Positions 1 to 11,639 of a stretch of 64,000 bases of DNA are shown here, piece by piece. The stretch covers positions 121,683,996 to 121,747,995 of the forward strand of contig OW285242.1 in the NCBI GenBank assembly GCA_935421215.2, in the 5' to 3' direction. Source of the stretch: Melolontha melolontha (Eukaryota; Arthropoda; Insecta; Coleoptera; Scarabaeidae). Each line of letters starts with the position of its first letter. Within the stretch, counting starts at the first letter, position 1. The position numbers were made by a program, and so were the translations under genes. The notes below the pieces were generated by a model. The model was not told the origin of the DNA, did no database searches, and was given only the letters and a program-made list of their open reading frames with translations.

Positions 1-350
1 GCACCAACATACAAAGCCCTACTCTTACGCGTTTACACAAACACAAAATCTCGCACCCAGAGGGAGACGCAAGCTGCCAGCAGCAACCAACACACAAGTT
101 CATACCCAGAAAGAGACACAAGTTGCTAGCAGCGAACAACACATATATTCACACGTTGCTATCTATTTTTTGGAATACTAAGGCATGATTTATTATTATT
201 ATTGGAATGTATCTTTGAATAATTTAAACCATAGCAACTAAATTACTTGACATTTATATTCTGTCATTTATATTTTTTGTATCCTTGATAAAGGCATCAT
301 TACCGAAACATTTAGGGTTTTTTAAATATATATACTTTGAAGTAATAAAC
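1..350 (+). repeat. Probable Penelope-like element end with short tandem repeat
   Basis: Two imperfect copies of a segment of about 45-50 bp lie in tandem near 50-150 (CCCAGAGGGAGACGCAAG and CCCAGAAAGAGACACAAG). At 280-315 there is a stretch of the form TTGATAA, short hairpin, CCGAAAC. This resembles the better hammerhead-like cores elsewhere in the window but has two core substitutions. No protein was recognised. The Penelope assignment is inferred from that motif only. Confidence 0.3.
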
Positions 351-404
351 CAGACCTTTAATCGCCGACTGATTGAGTTTACCATATCATACCAAGGTCA
401 CGAA

Positions 405-446
<42 letters not shown>

Positions 447-510
447 ACTTCGTGACCTTGGTATGATATGGTAAATCTAATCAGTAAGCGATTAAAGGTC
501 TGTACATTAC
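351..510. repeat. 54-bp inverted repeat with (TA)n loop
   Basis: The arm at 351-404 (starting CAGACCTTTAATCG) is repeated in inverted form at about 450-503. A TA microsatellite of about 40 bp forms the loop. A third copy of the arm lies at 809-866. The right arm is immediately downstream of the predicted donor site of the exon at 511-696. Confidence 0.75.
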
Positions 511-696
511 TGCACTGATACTTTCTGGGTTGCGGTCCGCCATTTTGCATGGCGCTCATTTTCGTGGCATTTATAGGTTGAGGCACGACCAGCAGCGCAG
601 GGCTTGAACCAGCAACACCTGGACTCGAACTGCTGAACGTCGACCTTCCACTTTGGTATATTTCCGGAGTGCCAGTCATATGATGGTCCTCCATCC
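511..696 (-). CDS. Candidate host exon preceding C2H2 zinc fingers
   Basis: On the - strand a strong 3' splice site (T-rich tract, then TTTTTTCAG) precedes an open, GC-richer segment. It starts at residues GMEDHHMTGTPEIY and ends in GGPQPRKYQC plus one base, followed by GTAATG. The segment is 186 bp and symmetric phase 1. The codons look coding, unlike the surrounding AT-rich DNA. The end, RKYQC with a split lysine codon (A|AG), is how I would expect the first zinc finger of a C2H2 factor to begin. The proline-rich text before it recalls the rotund/squeeze-type family, but this is from memory and is not proven. No zinc-finger exon lies further left in the window. Inverted repeats directly border the segment, so it may be a captured fragment rather than part of a working gene. 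Confidence 0.45.
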
Positions 697-808
697 CTGA
701 AAAAAATAAAAAAACACTTTTCGAGTTAAATATTTTATTTCTGGTGGAGTTAGGAATGCTCTGGAGTAAAGTAGGATTCATTATTTTAACATTTTTAGGT
801 TTAGTGAA

Positions 809-872
809 GTAATGTACAGACCTTTAATCGCCTACTGATTAGGTTTACTATATATATATATATATATATATA
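809..872. repeat. Third copy of the 351/450 arm plus (TA)n
   Basis: GTAATGTACAGACCTTTAAT begins at 809 and runs into a TA microsatellite. It is inverted with respect to the arm at 450-510, so the two arms bracket 511-808. Confidence 0.7.
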
Positions 873-889
873 TTCTGTCGACTCCAGTC

Positions 890-1205
890 TGCAACAGTCA
901 TAATCGGCGTTATCTGGCCTATTGCAGTTGTTTATTCTTCATGGCCTTGGTGAGGCGTGGTTTTTTGATAGGCGACGGCCGATCAGGTTCTCTTCGACTA
1001 ACCGAGACTTCAATTTCTGTTGTCGTTTATCATTCTTTTTACAATTTTCGAGGCAGATATCTCCGATACGAGGAGTGACTATTTTTTTCCTGCCACTTTC
1101 CAAGTTGTCAGCTATCAGGAGGGGCTTGTTTTGATCTAGTTTTACTTTGATACAGTTAACGGCAGATTTCAAAACACCTGCAATATTTGCTATGTCTCTC
1201 AGAGA
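890..1205 (-). pseudogene. Tc1-like transposase remnant (DNA-binding part)
   Basis: Read on the - strand, 1205 downwards encodes a paired-like helix-turn-helix (RDIANIAGVLKSAVNCIKVK). A basic linker with the Tc1-type pattern SGRKKIVTPRIGD and a further segment (LTKAMKNKQLQ, then stops) follow. The layout matches the N-terminal half of a Tc1 transposase. The catalytic domain is absent and the reading frame is broken after about 80 residues. This is an old fragment with no visible ends. Confidence 0.5.
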
Positions 1206-2734
1206 ATGTGTGGAGAGAAGTAATAATAATGGATATAAAATCCAGATACAGTGTTGACTTTAACTTGACGCAGAGTTTAGTATTTATTTTGGTAGATTAT
1301 CCTGGTTCAACCTTATGTGCTTGGCTTGATTTGACATTAGAAACTACCTGCTATGCAGTGTTAGAGGTTTTTTTGTACTTTATCTATATGGTTGAAATGA
1401 GTACCCAAGGAAAAAATAATCAGAGCTCCGCTTGACCTGAGTCTAAATACAAGGACGTCTCTACTGCCCCGAGATTAGACAGTCGTCCTTATGACCACGC
1501 AACTTTCGGCGCGTTACTTTCTATCTTAGTTTGGGTTTAGCTCGGGAACACCATTTCCTGTACTTAGACACGAGCTGTGAATCCTTGAGAGGTATACAGT
1601 GAGTTAAACAGCGTTTCCATTTCTAGAAGTAGGCTTGAAAGTGGATTTTCAGAAATACTATCGAACAGTTTTATCATATTTGATATTAATTATTTTATAA
1701 AATATTTGTCCTTTTCGCCGTTTCTAAATTAAAAAATTGTAGATTTTGATTCTATTTGGATAACCGCTTTACTTTGATAACTTTAATGACTTTAAATAGC
1801 ACTGCCAATTCGAGTTTTCAAGTTTCCAAGTTTAATAATCTCTAATTACCCTCGGAAATAGGTTCGCATTTGAACAAACTTGAAGTGTAACATTGAACCA
1901 ACGCTGCTTCCGTTCGATGGCCATGATCCGACACACAGACTTCATAAAAATCTTTCTCATACCAAATTCTTAAGCTAATATTAGGCTAATTGTTTCCTGG
2001 TTGATCTGTAATTCTTCAGTTACTAACATAATACGTAATCGTCTGTTGAATCATAGTTACACCTGGTATTCTGTTAATATTAACGGTCATCGTGTCTTTT
2101 ATCTTAGTGAACAAATGTTATAGACAAACTCACATTATTTAAGTGTGAAGTACCCGCATACGCACTATTTTGAAGAATTAATGGTACACCGGGTAGATAT
2201 ATCGGCAAGATAACGATAGACCAACATTCGTGTTGTACAAAATAAACATTGTAAATCGTTACGGGTAGCTGAATCTATTGAACGCATAAAACATAAGCTA
2301 GAATTTTATGCTATAACCTCTATTACTGTAACGCTCGTTACAGTAATAGAGGTTAATAGAGGTACTCTGATTATATTAAGAGAACTTCTGGTATGTAATA
2401 TTTGACCAAGTTTTACAGCGATTACGAATTATTTAAATCCTCCTAACACCTGGGGAACCATCTTCTAGTATTTTCCTAACTAGCATTCAGAACTGATAAT
2501 TATTATTTTTAAAAACACTCGTATTGTCTAAGAAACGCCTCCATTATGGACGCTGAAAAGAGAATTTCTTTTACAATTATCAAAATATATGACGCATGAC
2601 ATGGAAATTGTAACATCAAGACGGTGTATGATTTTTTTTACAAAACTTAGTAGAAACATATAATTATTCGAAGGTAATTATTCATTATAATTTCAAGGAA
2701 AAATAATAGAAGCTCAACACAATTTAATTTATAA
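1206..2734. other. No gene recognised
   Basis: AT-rich sequence with short open frames of no recognisable content. The only structure I see is a palindrome at 2315-2354. Confidence 0.5.
2315..2354. repeat. Perfect 19-bp palindrome
   Basis: AACCTCTATTACTGTAACG at 2315-2333 is followed by CT and then its exact reverse complement at 2336-2354. Confidence 0.85.
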
Positions 2735-3126
2735 AGGTATTTTTTATAATATAAAATATTATTACAAATCTGGTGTGACGAACACAAATACAGGTTCAAT
2801 ATTAATATTTTTGGTGAATGTGTCCGAACATATCCTTCCCCAGAGACGCAGTTGTCATCTCTAGAAAACGTCGTTGGTTCGCATTTGTTATGTGGACAGA
2901 CCGAGGTACTTCGGCCGTCTGACAACAGGTAGCGCTGAATTTACTTCTACGCTCGGTCTGGATAATTTCTGTGATATGGCGATGTGGTTCTTTTTTGTGA
3001 ATGTGTCTGAAGATATCCTTTCTCCAGCAGGGCCGTACCGATGAGCCTGTAGAAAGGCGAAATACGTATCTACGTCTCTGGGGAGGGATATGTTCGGACA
3101 CGTTCACAAAAAATATTAATATTGAA
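2735..3126. repeat. Fold-back repeat family, copy 1
   Basis: Inverted ends of about 55 bp (left 2792, TTCAATATTAATATTTTTGG; right end 3126) enclose a core shared with copies at 37796-38130 and 38280-38642. The left flank carries part of the AT-rich segment (TATAATATAAAATATTATTA) that also precedes the other copies. Open frames exist on both strands across the core in every copy (for example ending RRRYVFRLSTGS). This probably reflects sequence symmetry rather than a real protein. Confidence 0.65.
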
Positions 3127-3184
3127 ACTCAATTTAATTGAATTTTTATTAATAATATGCTGTATAGCCTCTATAAGCTTCACA

Positions 3185-4060
3185 CTCCTTCACTCTTCAT
3201 GGCATTGATTCCAGTAGGTGGTCGATGTCCTTCTAAGGTATGATGTCCAAAGCAGCCTGCAATCCGTCGTGGAGAGCTTTCAGTATTTTCGGGGGATTCG
3301 CTTAATTCATTAGTTTCCTTACGACGATAGAACGGCAGATCTGAGTGACTATGGAAAGATATTCACATGGACCGCTTCGAACCGGTTTAGAGAAGTTATT
3401 ACTATGTGGGGCCGGGCATTATTCCTGGGAAAGTGGGTCTTCGAGAATATGGGGTTCCACCACCTCATCAATGTAACTGTGGGCGTTTATGGTGTCTCAG
3501 ATGAATACCCACTGAGAATTATTCCCATATTTCAACAGAAACTTGAATATCGCGACGTTCCCTCGTGCGGCCATCATGCATCCCCATACAAAATTGAGAT
3601 TCATCACTGAACATCAATCACCATATTCCACTCCATGTTCCAGTGCATTCGCAACCTACACTACTTCAAGCGTTGCTGTCGGTGATGAGCCATAAGTAGT
3701 AACACAAGATGTTGCCGATAGGAGTGTTACCCGAAAGCTCTGATTTTACAAAAAAAAAAAAATCGAAGCTTCACGGAGCAACCTAAATTACCTAACCATA
3801 GATCAGCGATTGATCTCGTATTGAACAATCGGTATTGTAGTTCCATTAAGCAAATATAGCGGTCCTTTACATGATTAGTTCTTCTTCAGGCCCCGGTTCC
3901 TCTTCCGCGTCACTTGTGGCACTCCCTAGTCTAACTCATAACGGATTGCTTTCGGTTAAGGCGATTTACAATTTCGCTGTACGAAAAACCACCTTCGCAG
4001 AAACCAACAATTTGGTCTCTGTCGTAATCGCTCAACTGGCGGTCATCTATATGTGGCCGC
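3185..4060 (-). pseudogene. Decayed full-length Tc1-like transposase
   Basis: The - strand from 4060 downwards carries, in shifting frames, an N-terminal helix-turn-helix (RQLSDYDRDQIVGFCEGGFS), a middle part, a catalytic-core segment around 3640-3520 (MVWG-like context, then ARGNVAIFKFLL), DTINAHSYIDEV, and the typical C-terminal block IDHLLESMP at about 3195. Order and spacing match a Tc1 transposase of about 340 residues. Several stops, frameshifts and a poly-A/T run at 3750 make it non-functional. No terminal inverted repeats were found. Confidence 0.6.
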
Positions 4061-4552
4061 ACTATATGTATAATTAAACCCTGAAAACATGTTAAGCAAA
4101 AGTATGACATGTTAAAACGCTGAAAATTTAATCAAACCTCACAAGAAATACACCTGACATTAATATCAGAGAAAAACTGCTTGAAGTGTCGATATGCCAT
4201 GATCACTTGATCCATCGCAACGAAATTATAATAAATTATTACCTTTTTTACCAAGTTTGGTTAAAAAATTCGCACTCCCTCTTGGTGCAATTTTCATGTC
4301 ATGTACTATATAAGAAAGATCACAGATAAGTTATAACAGATAGCTGAAAAGAATACGAAACTTCCCGTTCTTCATTTGTTACCGCAGATCTCTATATATC
4401 TTAAAATTTGTAATAAAACGCCTGACATGCATACAGCCTGCGTGATTTTACGTTTTTGTACGGCATCGGCTATCTGTAAGGAACTTATCTGTGGAAAGAC
4501 TATGGTACTTTTGTTTAACTGTTTACAATAATTTCTATTCTTTTTCAATTAG

Positions 4553-4869
4553 ATGAACCAAGTACTGTCGGAAAAGTTAAGGACATAAAAATGGATACCA
4601 GTACTGGCGATGCTTCTATTTCTTGGGAATCACCTGATTATATCAACTATTGCACTAACATATTGTACACTGTTACTGCTGCTTCAGACACAGATTCAGG
4701 TGAAAACTTATTCTGTACCTCAGAATCTTGTTTGATAACTCTAGATGAATATTGTCCGACGACAGTAACTGTTCAGGTAAATAGTATAAACGACTATCTC
4801 ATAGACGGAGATATAGAAACAGTAAATTTTATTTGTGATTCTGATGAATCATTTCTTGTTCAAATTTAG
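4553..4869 (+). CDS. Last exon of a cysteine-paired FN3-like host gene
   Basis: A pyrimidine tract and TTAG at 4545-4552 precede a phase-1 exon, with the first codon completed as (N)AT. It encodes about 105 residues beginning EPSTVGKVKDIKM and ends at TAG. The protein has a fibronectin-III-like layout: SISWESP (conserved tryptophan), a strand with YCTNILYTV, a second cysteine block CTSESC, then DEYCPTTVTVQV. The C...Y and later C pattern recurs in four domains at 58948-63012, so this is the same family. The tail SDESFLVQI is short and hydrophobic. Upstream exons are not in the window or are too diverged to see. FN3 domains are usually extracellular; the function is unknown. Confidence 0.7.
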
Positions 4870-4985
4870 TTGAAAAGAAGGACACTATAAGATTATTTAT
4901 TTAATTTTTTCAAATTTCACCATCCTAAATATTGTAGATATACCGTTTATTTTGTAATTATCCAAAATTTATTTATATATAAAAA

Positions 4986-4991
4986 TAATAA
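4986..4991 (+). terminator. Candidate polyadenylation signal
   Basis: AATAAA lies 117 bp after the stop codon of the exon ending at 4869, in a T/A-rich 3' region. The motif is common in AT-rich DNA, so position is the main support. Confidence 0.4.
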
Positions 4992-5520
4992 AATTAAATA
5001 TAAAACTATATTTTTTGTTTTATTTCAACTTTCATTTTATTTCAAAATTTCTAATCGATAAACAATTTAAAATTACAGTTATTCTAAGCGTCTTTATGTT
5101 ATACACAATTGAAGTATATCGTTTGTTTCTGATGCAAATTCTAATCTTTTTATTAATTTAAATCTTTATTAATCGCTTCCTATTGATGTATTGATTTTCT
5201 CTTAACCGACATGAAGACATAAAATACTGCAGGATTTCGTAGAACATTTCGTTGCTACACGTGACGTGCCAACAATAAAATATCGCGACAACTGGCTTCC
5301 GTAATTTTCGGGATATAACAGCCTTCCAAGGACTTACCTTTCGTGGGCGAGTTGCTATTGAACATACAAGCAAACCAGCCAGTACCACAGCTTAGCTCTA
5401 GTAAACACGGCGGGGGTTTGTTGCGAAACGTTGTTAAACCTGACTATATCTATAATTAAGAGTGCAACCGCGAATTAAAGGTGGCTTGTAATAGTGGTTC
5501 TATGTTAAGCAGAGAACGTA

Positions 5521-7450
5521 TACCGGGTGTGTCAGTTATGTTGTTCCACTGGCGTACCTCCGTTATCTAACAAAATCGAAAATTTTAAATTTGGGGCTTC
5601 TAATATACACCTAATGCTCTTTAAATTGAACTTAATATTCATATTCTGTCACTTCTGGTTTAACCAGAAACGACCCTAACTTTTCAATTTTAAATATGTT
5701 CCTCAAAACTTGAATTCTACGGAAAATCTTCTTTCCCATCAAGTGTTACACTTTGTATTTAGACTTTAAAACAGAGGTGAAATTGCATTTTAAATATTCA
5801 AAAATTTGGATCGTGGAAACTAAAGCAATCTATGGAAACTAAAGCAAAATTTGACATTATTTGTTTGTTAACTTTGAGAATTCATAAAGTGCTATTAAAA
5901 TGTGTCTCAAAGTTGCTCCGAACAAAGTTGTATTTAAAATGAATAGCGACAATTTTACAAATGAGGAAAAATTGAATATGATCCTCATTTGTGGGAATGT
6001 GGATGCCTTCCGTGTTTACGGAGAGCGATAATTTGGAGACGTGAAGGGCCTTTTCAAAGAAAATTAACCGTTTTTAAAAGAAGGACTGCCACCGATGAAG
6101 AGCACAATATTGGTGTTTTGGGAAGTATGCTTAATAACCCGCTTATTTCAATTCGAGATATTAAAGCAGAATGCGATATCTCTTGTTATTCTATCCAACG
6201 AAACCTAAAATCCGCCAAATTCAGGTCTTTGAAAATTCACCTGCATCAAAGATTAGAACCAGAAGAGATTATGACAGAAGACTGGCGTTTCTTTCATTAG
6301 CTCAATATTATGGACAGATGAGAGCCGCTTTCATAATAATGGAACCGTAAATCGACACAATTGCCCTTATTGGTCTATAGAAAATCCTCATCGGATGAAT
6401 GAGACCAACTTTTAGAGAATTTGGGGAATTATTGTACATTATTGGACCAAAGGAGGAGAAGGAACCTTAATTCTCACCAGTTAAGGTGAATCATATTTAG
6501 AATTTCTTCAGGGTGAATTTCCAGGTTTTCTTGGAAATGTTGCACCGAATATACGTGCAAACATATATTTTCAACATGATCCCGCTCATAATTTTAGAAT
6601 TGTAACTGATTAGGTTAATTAGATTTTCCCTAATAAGTGGTTAGGCACGGATGGACCAATAAAATCACCCGATCTTACGACGTAAGATTATTTTCTATGG
6701 AGATATATGAAAGATATGGTATGTCACATGTTCCTTGCAGATTTGGAAATTTCAAAAATAGAATTAGGACTGAATGCGCAGCTCTTAATGCCGAGTTATT
6801 ACGAAGTGTTACTTCTGGTGAACTTTTGCGTCGAGCCGAATATTGCGTTGAAGCAAATGGACAATATTTTGAACATTTTCTGTAGAATCTTTTCTGGTGC
6901 TCACGATTTAAGTTTGGTGCCACTAAGAGATTCATAAATATCGTTCTTGTACAAATAAAATTAATAAGAATAATATTTTCTGTGATTCATTTAATATTAT
7001 TTTTCTGATACATCACTTTCAATCAAATGTGTGTAAATCGCTCTTGCCTAAATGGATATTCTTTTTAACAGAGATCTTCAAAATGCATTTTTGTGAAGTG
7101 TATTTTTGCTACTTTAAATTCAAATACGAAATAATGAACATGTTTTTCATAATTTTCTACAACTCCAATTTTTTAATATTTAAAATGCAATTTCACCTCT
7201 GTTTAAATACAAAGCGCGATACTATATTGGAAACAGAATTTTCCGTTGAACTCAAATTATGAGGAAAATATACAGGGTGCTATTTAAAATAAAAAAGTTA
7301 GGGTCGTTTCTGGTCAAACCGGAAGCGAAAGAATATGAATATTAGCCTTAACTTAAAGAACATTAGGTGTATATCAGATGCCTCAAATTTCAAATTTTAT
7401 TCGATAACAGAAATTGGAACATTGGAACAATATAACTGAGATATCTGGTA
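5521..7450 (+). mobile_element. Mariner-like element with long inverted repeats
   Basis: Inverted repeats of about 170-180 bp bracket the element: TACCGGGTGTGTCAGTTATG at the left and the inverted counterpart ending CTGGTA at 7450. TA dinucleotides lie just outside both ends (5519-5520 and 7451-7452), as expected for Tc1/mariner target duplications. The long arms share the segment with GTTAGGGTCGTTTCTGG. A decayed transposase lies inside. Arm divergence and the broken gene indicate an old insertion. Confidence 0.75.
5940..6885 (+). pseudogene. Broken mariner-like transposase
   Basis: The frame starts near 5940 (MNSDNFTNEEKLNMILICG), the N-terminal helix-turn-helix type common in mariner-like transposases with a DUF4817-like domain. 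Fragments of the catalytic region follow: FQHDPAHN (second Asp) near 6575, then SPDLT (third Asp) and YFLWRYMKD. The C-terminus is near 6885 (HFEHFL-like, in the frame ending YFEHFL). At least four stops or frameshifts interrupt it. Confidence 0.6.
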
Positions 7451-7631
7451 TACGATAACGTACCCACGTAAAACCAGGCTGCATCCAAGGAAGGTATGAC
7501 TAAAGATTAATAACAATGCAACTAATGCACCACAACATTTATTGGCAATGTTTTTCCCGCAAAAGACATTAACAGTACCTATACTTTGAATAAATTGCAA
7601 ACTAAAAATAGCGAATTATCAAATCAGACAA

Positions 7632-7886
7632 ATGGGTAAGGACCTGTATACAGGCTGTCCCAATAGTGCGGTGTCGGTGTTGGCGAAATTAGATTTCTTT
7701 TTATGGGGTTATTTCAAAGCACAGATATACAAATCTACTCCAACCACAGTGGAAGGTATGAAGTTTAGAATAGGACGTGTATTTGAATCAATTGACGAAA
7801 ATATGCTTCAAAGAGTGCATCAAAAAATTTTATTCGCAGGCATACTGTCTGTCAAGAACAAAATGGCGGACATATTGAACACCTAG
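7632..7886 (+). pseudogene. Mariner-like transposase C-terminal fragment
   Basis: An 84-residue open stretch contains LDFFLWGYFKAQIYKS and a helical tail (RIGRVFESIDENMLQRVHQK). This is the block that follows the third catalytic Asp in mariner-like transposases. The N-terminal two thirds are missing. It follows the right end of the 5521-7450 element by 180 bp but is a different element. Confidence 0.55.
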
Positions 7887-7899
7887 TCTAGTCTAGTGA

Positions 7900-10573
7900 G
7901 GGTCATTTAGCAGTAGTTTTGTGAAACCTTGGAAGTAGGCTGCAGTCGTTACACACTTCGCTGTCTCCTTTTTATATGCCTATTGCTCAGTACTATTTTT
8001 GTTTAATTTTTTTAATATTTCTTGATTTAAATAAAAATTCGTAGTTTGGTTTCTTTTTGTTCCATGAGTTTTTCAGCAGCATTATGTAATAACTTAATAT
8101 CCTGTGTTGCACTGAGTATTCAAATTAGAATTAAAATCGCTGTGTGCCTTCATATTGATAAGTTCTTTTTGCGAAATATTCATTTTTGAAAGACGAGAAA
8201 ACACAGGTAATTGAGTTATAGTGCAATTGCTGCATTAAGCAATTTGACAGTTTAGAATTTTGATATGTGTTATTTGTTTTTCATGTCTATCATAGTTTTA
8301 AGAAATTATTTCCTTGAAGTGGCAAAATTTATTGCGGATAGATATGTGATATGCCTAAGTAAAAATAAAATGCTTTACTTTAGGAGTAAAATAACATAAA
8401 AAGCACATTCCATTTTTTCCATCTGAAGTTTGTGATATTGCTTTCCTTTCCTGAACACTCCTTATAACGTAAAAATATACGGAACAGGTACCGCATCTCA
8501 GTCTGGTAAATTCACGGCGACTAAGCGACGGCTTTGGATTTATGTGGGGATATGTAAGTCGACTACAACCGAGAAGCAAGTGCGGACATATTTAAAAGGG
8601 AAATTTCCAAATAATATTTTTGTTGTTACTAAATTGAATTCTAAAGGAAATAGCACGTCTTTCAAAATGGAGGCTGATGTTGCTACCAACACGCGACCAA
8701 AATAATATAAGGCAAGTAATAAAGAGGTTGCGCGATGTTCTGCTAATTCTCCCCCTCTGGTCTGAACCTACCTGAAGATGGTCGTCCCCAGGATAGTACT
8801 CTGCCGGCTAACTCAGTCTAGTAACAAAGAGTGTCGCGAGTCCAAAGGTCGCTTGATGTAGGTAATGACGCCACCGTTTTCAACCCGCAGAGAAACCTCG
8901 AAAACTGAAGCGGGTGGGACACTGGTAGCTTCAATAAAACCAGAGAGACAGCCCCTTATTACTTGCTACCGTAACAAACGCGTCTTTGCCTTACACAACA
9001 CTTGTAGGAAAGGAATCAAACAAAACACAAGATGTCAACAATAACAAGATTTAATATAAAGTCAAAGTAGGTTCAACAAGTGTTTTACTACAAGATTAAA
9101 TAACAAGTCAAATAGCTTTAAGATTGAAGTTAAATCAGATTTAACAAAAGTCGCATGAAAAGTTACAAAATAATGTCTCAAAGTTTAAATATCTAGACAA
9201 AGTAGAATTTATTGAAGTTATAAACAAAAGCAACAACAGTCGCTTTCAAAGTTACAAAGAGTTAGATAGCAGTACAAATAAATTTATGAGTAACACAAAA
9301 TCCAATCTAAGTTCGCCAAGGCAAAATAAAGGCTTAGTTTGAAAATGAATATAAATCCAAATTCTCCCAGTAAAATTCCCCTAATCACCCTAGTATCGCT
9401 CTAGGCGCAATACAGAGTTAGCATAAATACAGGTACACCTGTCAAGATATCAACACCCTGTATACACAGGTGATAAATCTGTGAATGATAAAGTTATATA
9501 CGATTTAAGATCAAAACATAAGTTAAACAGAACTCAAATTAAGTATACGTAATAGTGGTTCTTTACAAATAGTTTACAGAGTATAATAAAAGAAATCTAG
9601 ATCTACGACGTAACCCCAAGATATTTATAATTCTGTACGAAGGCCCGACTGAAGGTTCTAAGCCTCGTACAAAAATCTAATCTATCTACTGGCTGCTGGT
9701 GAAACTAATCAACCAGTTAAATAATGAAATTAAAAGGAGTTGCTTGAATTCAATCGATTAAAGCCTATCGGTAAAAGTTTATAGCTAAAGCCTTGTTTAC
9801 TATCTAAGTTTTATGAGCAAAATAAAGAGGTTGCACAGAGAAGTGAATAGCTTCTCTAGTGCCTGCTTATGATTAAACGTTCAATCAATTAATTATAAAT
9901 TTTGAAAAAGATAGTATAGGGTTAAGTAATAACCATCAACTAAAAATAATATAACAGCACCTACTTAGCTTGTCAACCACAATGATCAGATTCAAAAACT
10001 TATCTCGTGTAAGCCTTCTAAGAGGTAGAACAGGAATGTCGATTCCTAAGATTCATTGGAGATCAGCCGCCATTATGCCAGAGATCACCATCCCGCTTGA
10101 AGCCGCCATTTTGAGACGCCGTGTAAAATTGTTACAAAATTCCAAAATAAGGAAGCCCTGACGATACCAAAAACACCCTTGAGGGTGGAATGAGGATTTC
10201 TGCACGAATCTCCTCCCAAAAGATCGAAATTCCACGTAGCTCCGCTGCGAGGGAAAATTGCGTATTCAAAAAAACAACAGCCTTCCACGTGGTGAGGACC
10301 TTGAAGAGATTCTGAATAAATCTTGCTTAATTCCCTTTCTTAAAAAGGCGGTAGCACTAAAATATATCCTAAAGAGGATGAAAGGAACGCATAAGTAAAA
10401 ATTCAAAAGGAAAAGATATCTCTTACCGCAAAAACTAAGTTCTACACAAAACTAAAACAGATCTGAATACGCCCAAGCTCTAGAACAAAGTCCGACCGGA
10501 CGAGAGACACGATATACGAACAAGGTCCGATATACGTCATACACGATCGTCGGAAGATTCAGGGTAAGGCGCC
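7900..10573. other. No gene recognised
   Basis: AT-rich, mostly A-rich on the + strand from 9000 to 9900. The string AGAGGTTGC recurs at about 8723, 9826 and 10601, so this may be the inside of a long unrecognised repeat ending at the 10574-10657 palindrome. No convincing protein was found. Confidence 0.4.
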
Positions 10574-10657
10574 ATCTATCGAGCAAAAGATGTCAAGCAA
10601 AAGAGGTTGCCTGTAGATCGGCAACCTCTTTTGCTTGACATCTTTTGCTCGATAGAT
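10574..10657. repeat. Palindrome with 37-bp arms
   Basis: ATCTATCGAGCAAAAGATGT at 10574 starts an arm whose exact reverse complement ends at 10657. Only about 10 bases separate the arms. It resembles the hairpin end of a transposable element; the family is unknown. Confidence 0.85.
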
Positions 10658-10751
10658 GTTTCTCTTAAAAATGAACTATATGATCCGTTGTTCTGGCCTG
10701 AAGCTATACTAGTCAAAAAATTTTGAATTTTTCGATCTACCGGAGCCTTCA

Positions 10752-11620
10752 ATGAATAATAGTACTAATGTACATTTAAATAAACGCATATTAGAAGATA
10801 ACCACATCAATATTCAAAATATAAATATACAGGCTATACCTAGCGACGAATGCATTACTGTGCATAATATTAACATACAATCTTTATCCGGTAAAATCGA
10901 CGAAGTCGATATATATTTGAATGAATTTAAACCAAATATAATGTACAAAATAATACAAATTTGTATAAAAACAAATTTGTATCTCTGTACACATGGACAC
11001 ACAGTACGTATTAACCAGCGTCTGCTTCAACCACCAGACGCATGCGTTTCTGTCTATCGACTTCATCAATGGAGGATTTACAAAGACAAACGACTGTAGT
11101 ACACTTCGCGGTCATATAACAAATTTTGTTCTTTGTCTTTGTAAATTCTCCATTGATGAAGTCGTTAGACAGAAACGCATGCGGCTGCTGGTTGAAGCAA
11201 ACGCTGGTTAATACGTACTGTGTGTCCATGTATATACAGATACAAATTTGTTCTTATACAGATTTGTATTACTTTGCATCAAAGCTTGATGTGAGTTGTC
11301 GCATCGATATGCTAATTTGTTTTTGGCAAATATAATGTGTTTAACGAAACACTTCGTCTATTAACAATATCAAAATGGATTGTTATAGTATGTCTTAATT
11401 GTACCTTCAAACGGTATCGAGATATCGACCGACACCGCTCTATTGGGACACTGGTATATACAGGTGACCGACAGGAACGTGATCTTTTTGATATGAACAG
11501 TACACAATTACTTTTTACGGAGAATTGTATTTTAATACACAAAATTGTTTCTCATTACATGCCATTTGAAATTGAATACCACCTGTATAATATTATGTCG
11601 GGTAGGTTGTGTCCATCCTT
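10752..11620 (+). pseudogene. Non-LTR endonuclease domain, split by a fold-back insertion
   Basis: Residues ITVHNINIQSLSGKIDEVDI and NEFKPNIM match the start of the apurinic-type (EEP) endonuclease of non-LTR retrotransposons. After a 380-bp insertion the frame resumes with CLTKHFVY, equivalent to the family's 'CL(S/T)E-H-W' block, and continues to about 11620 (GHWYIQ). Stops are present and the reverse transcriptase is absent, so this is a truncated relic. The catalytic Glu of the CLTE block is Lys here. Confidence 0.55.
10945..11325. mobile_element. Fold-back (hairpin) element inserted in the endonuclease relic
   Basis: About 130-bp arms (left from 10945 to 11085, right from 11130 to 11277) are inverted copies of each other, including CATGGACACACAGTACGTAT. 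CAAATATAATGT occurs on both sides (10933-10944 and 11326-11337), a probable 12-bp target duplication. About 48 bp at the right end has no partner in the left arm. Confidence 0.6.
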
Positions 11621-11639
11621 TTGAATTCAGTTTTCCAGC

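Noticed and set aside
398..781. Whole 127-codon frame as one protein
   Set aside because: It runs through a T-rich acceptor, a TA microsatellite and a repeat arm. Only the middle (511-696) looks like coding sequence.
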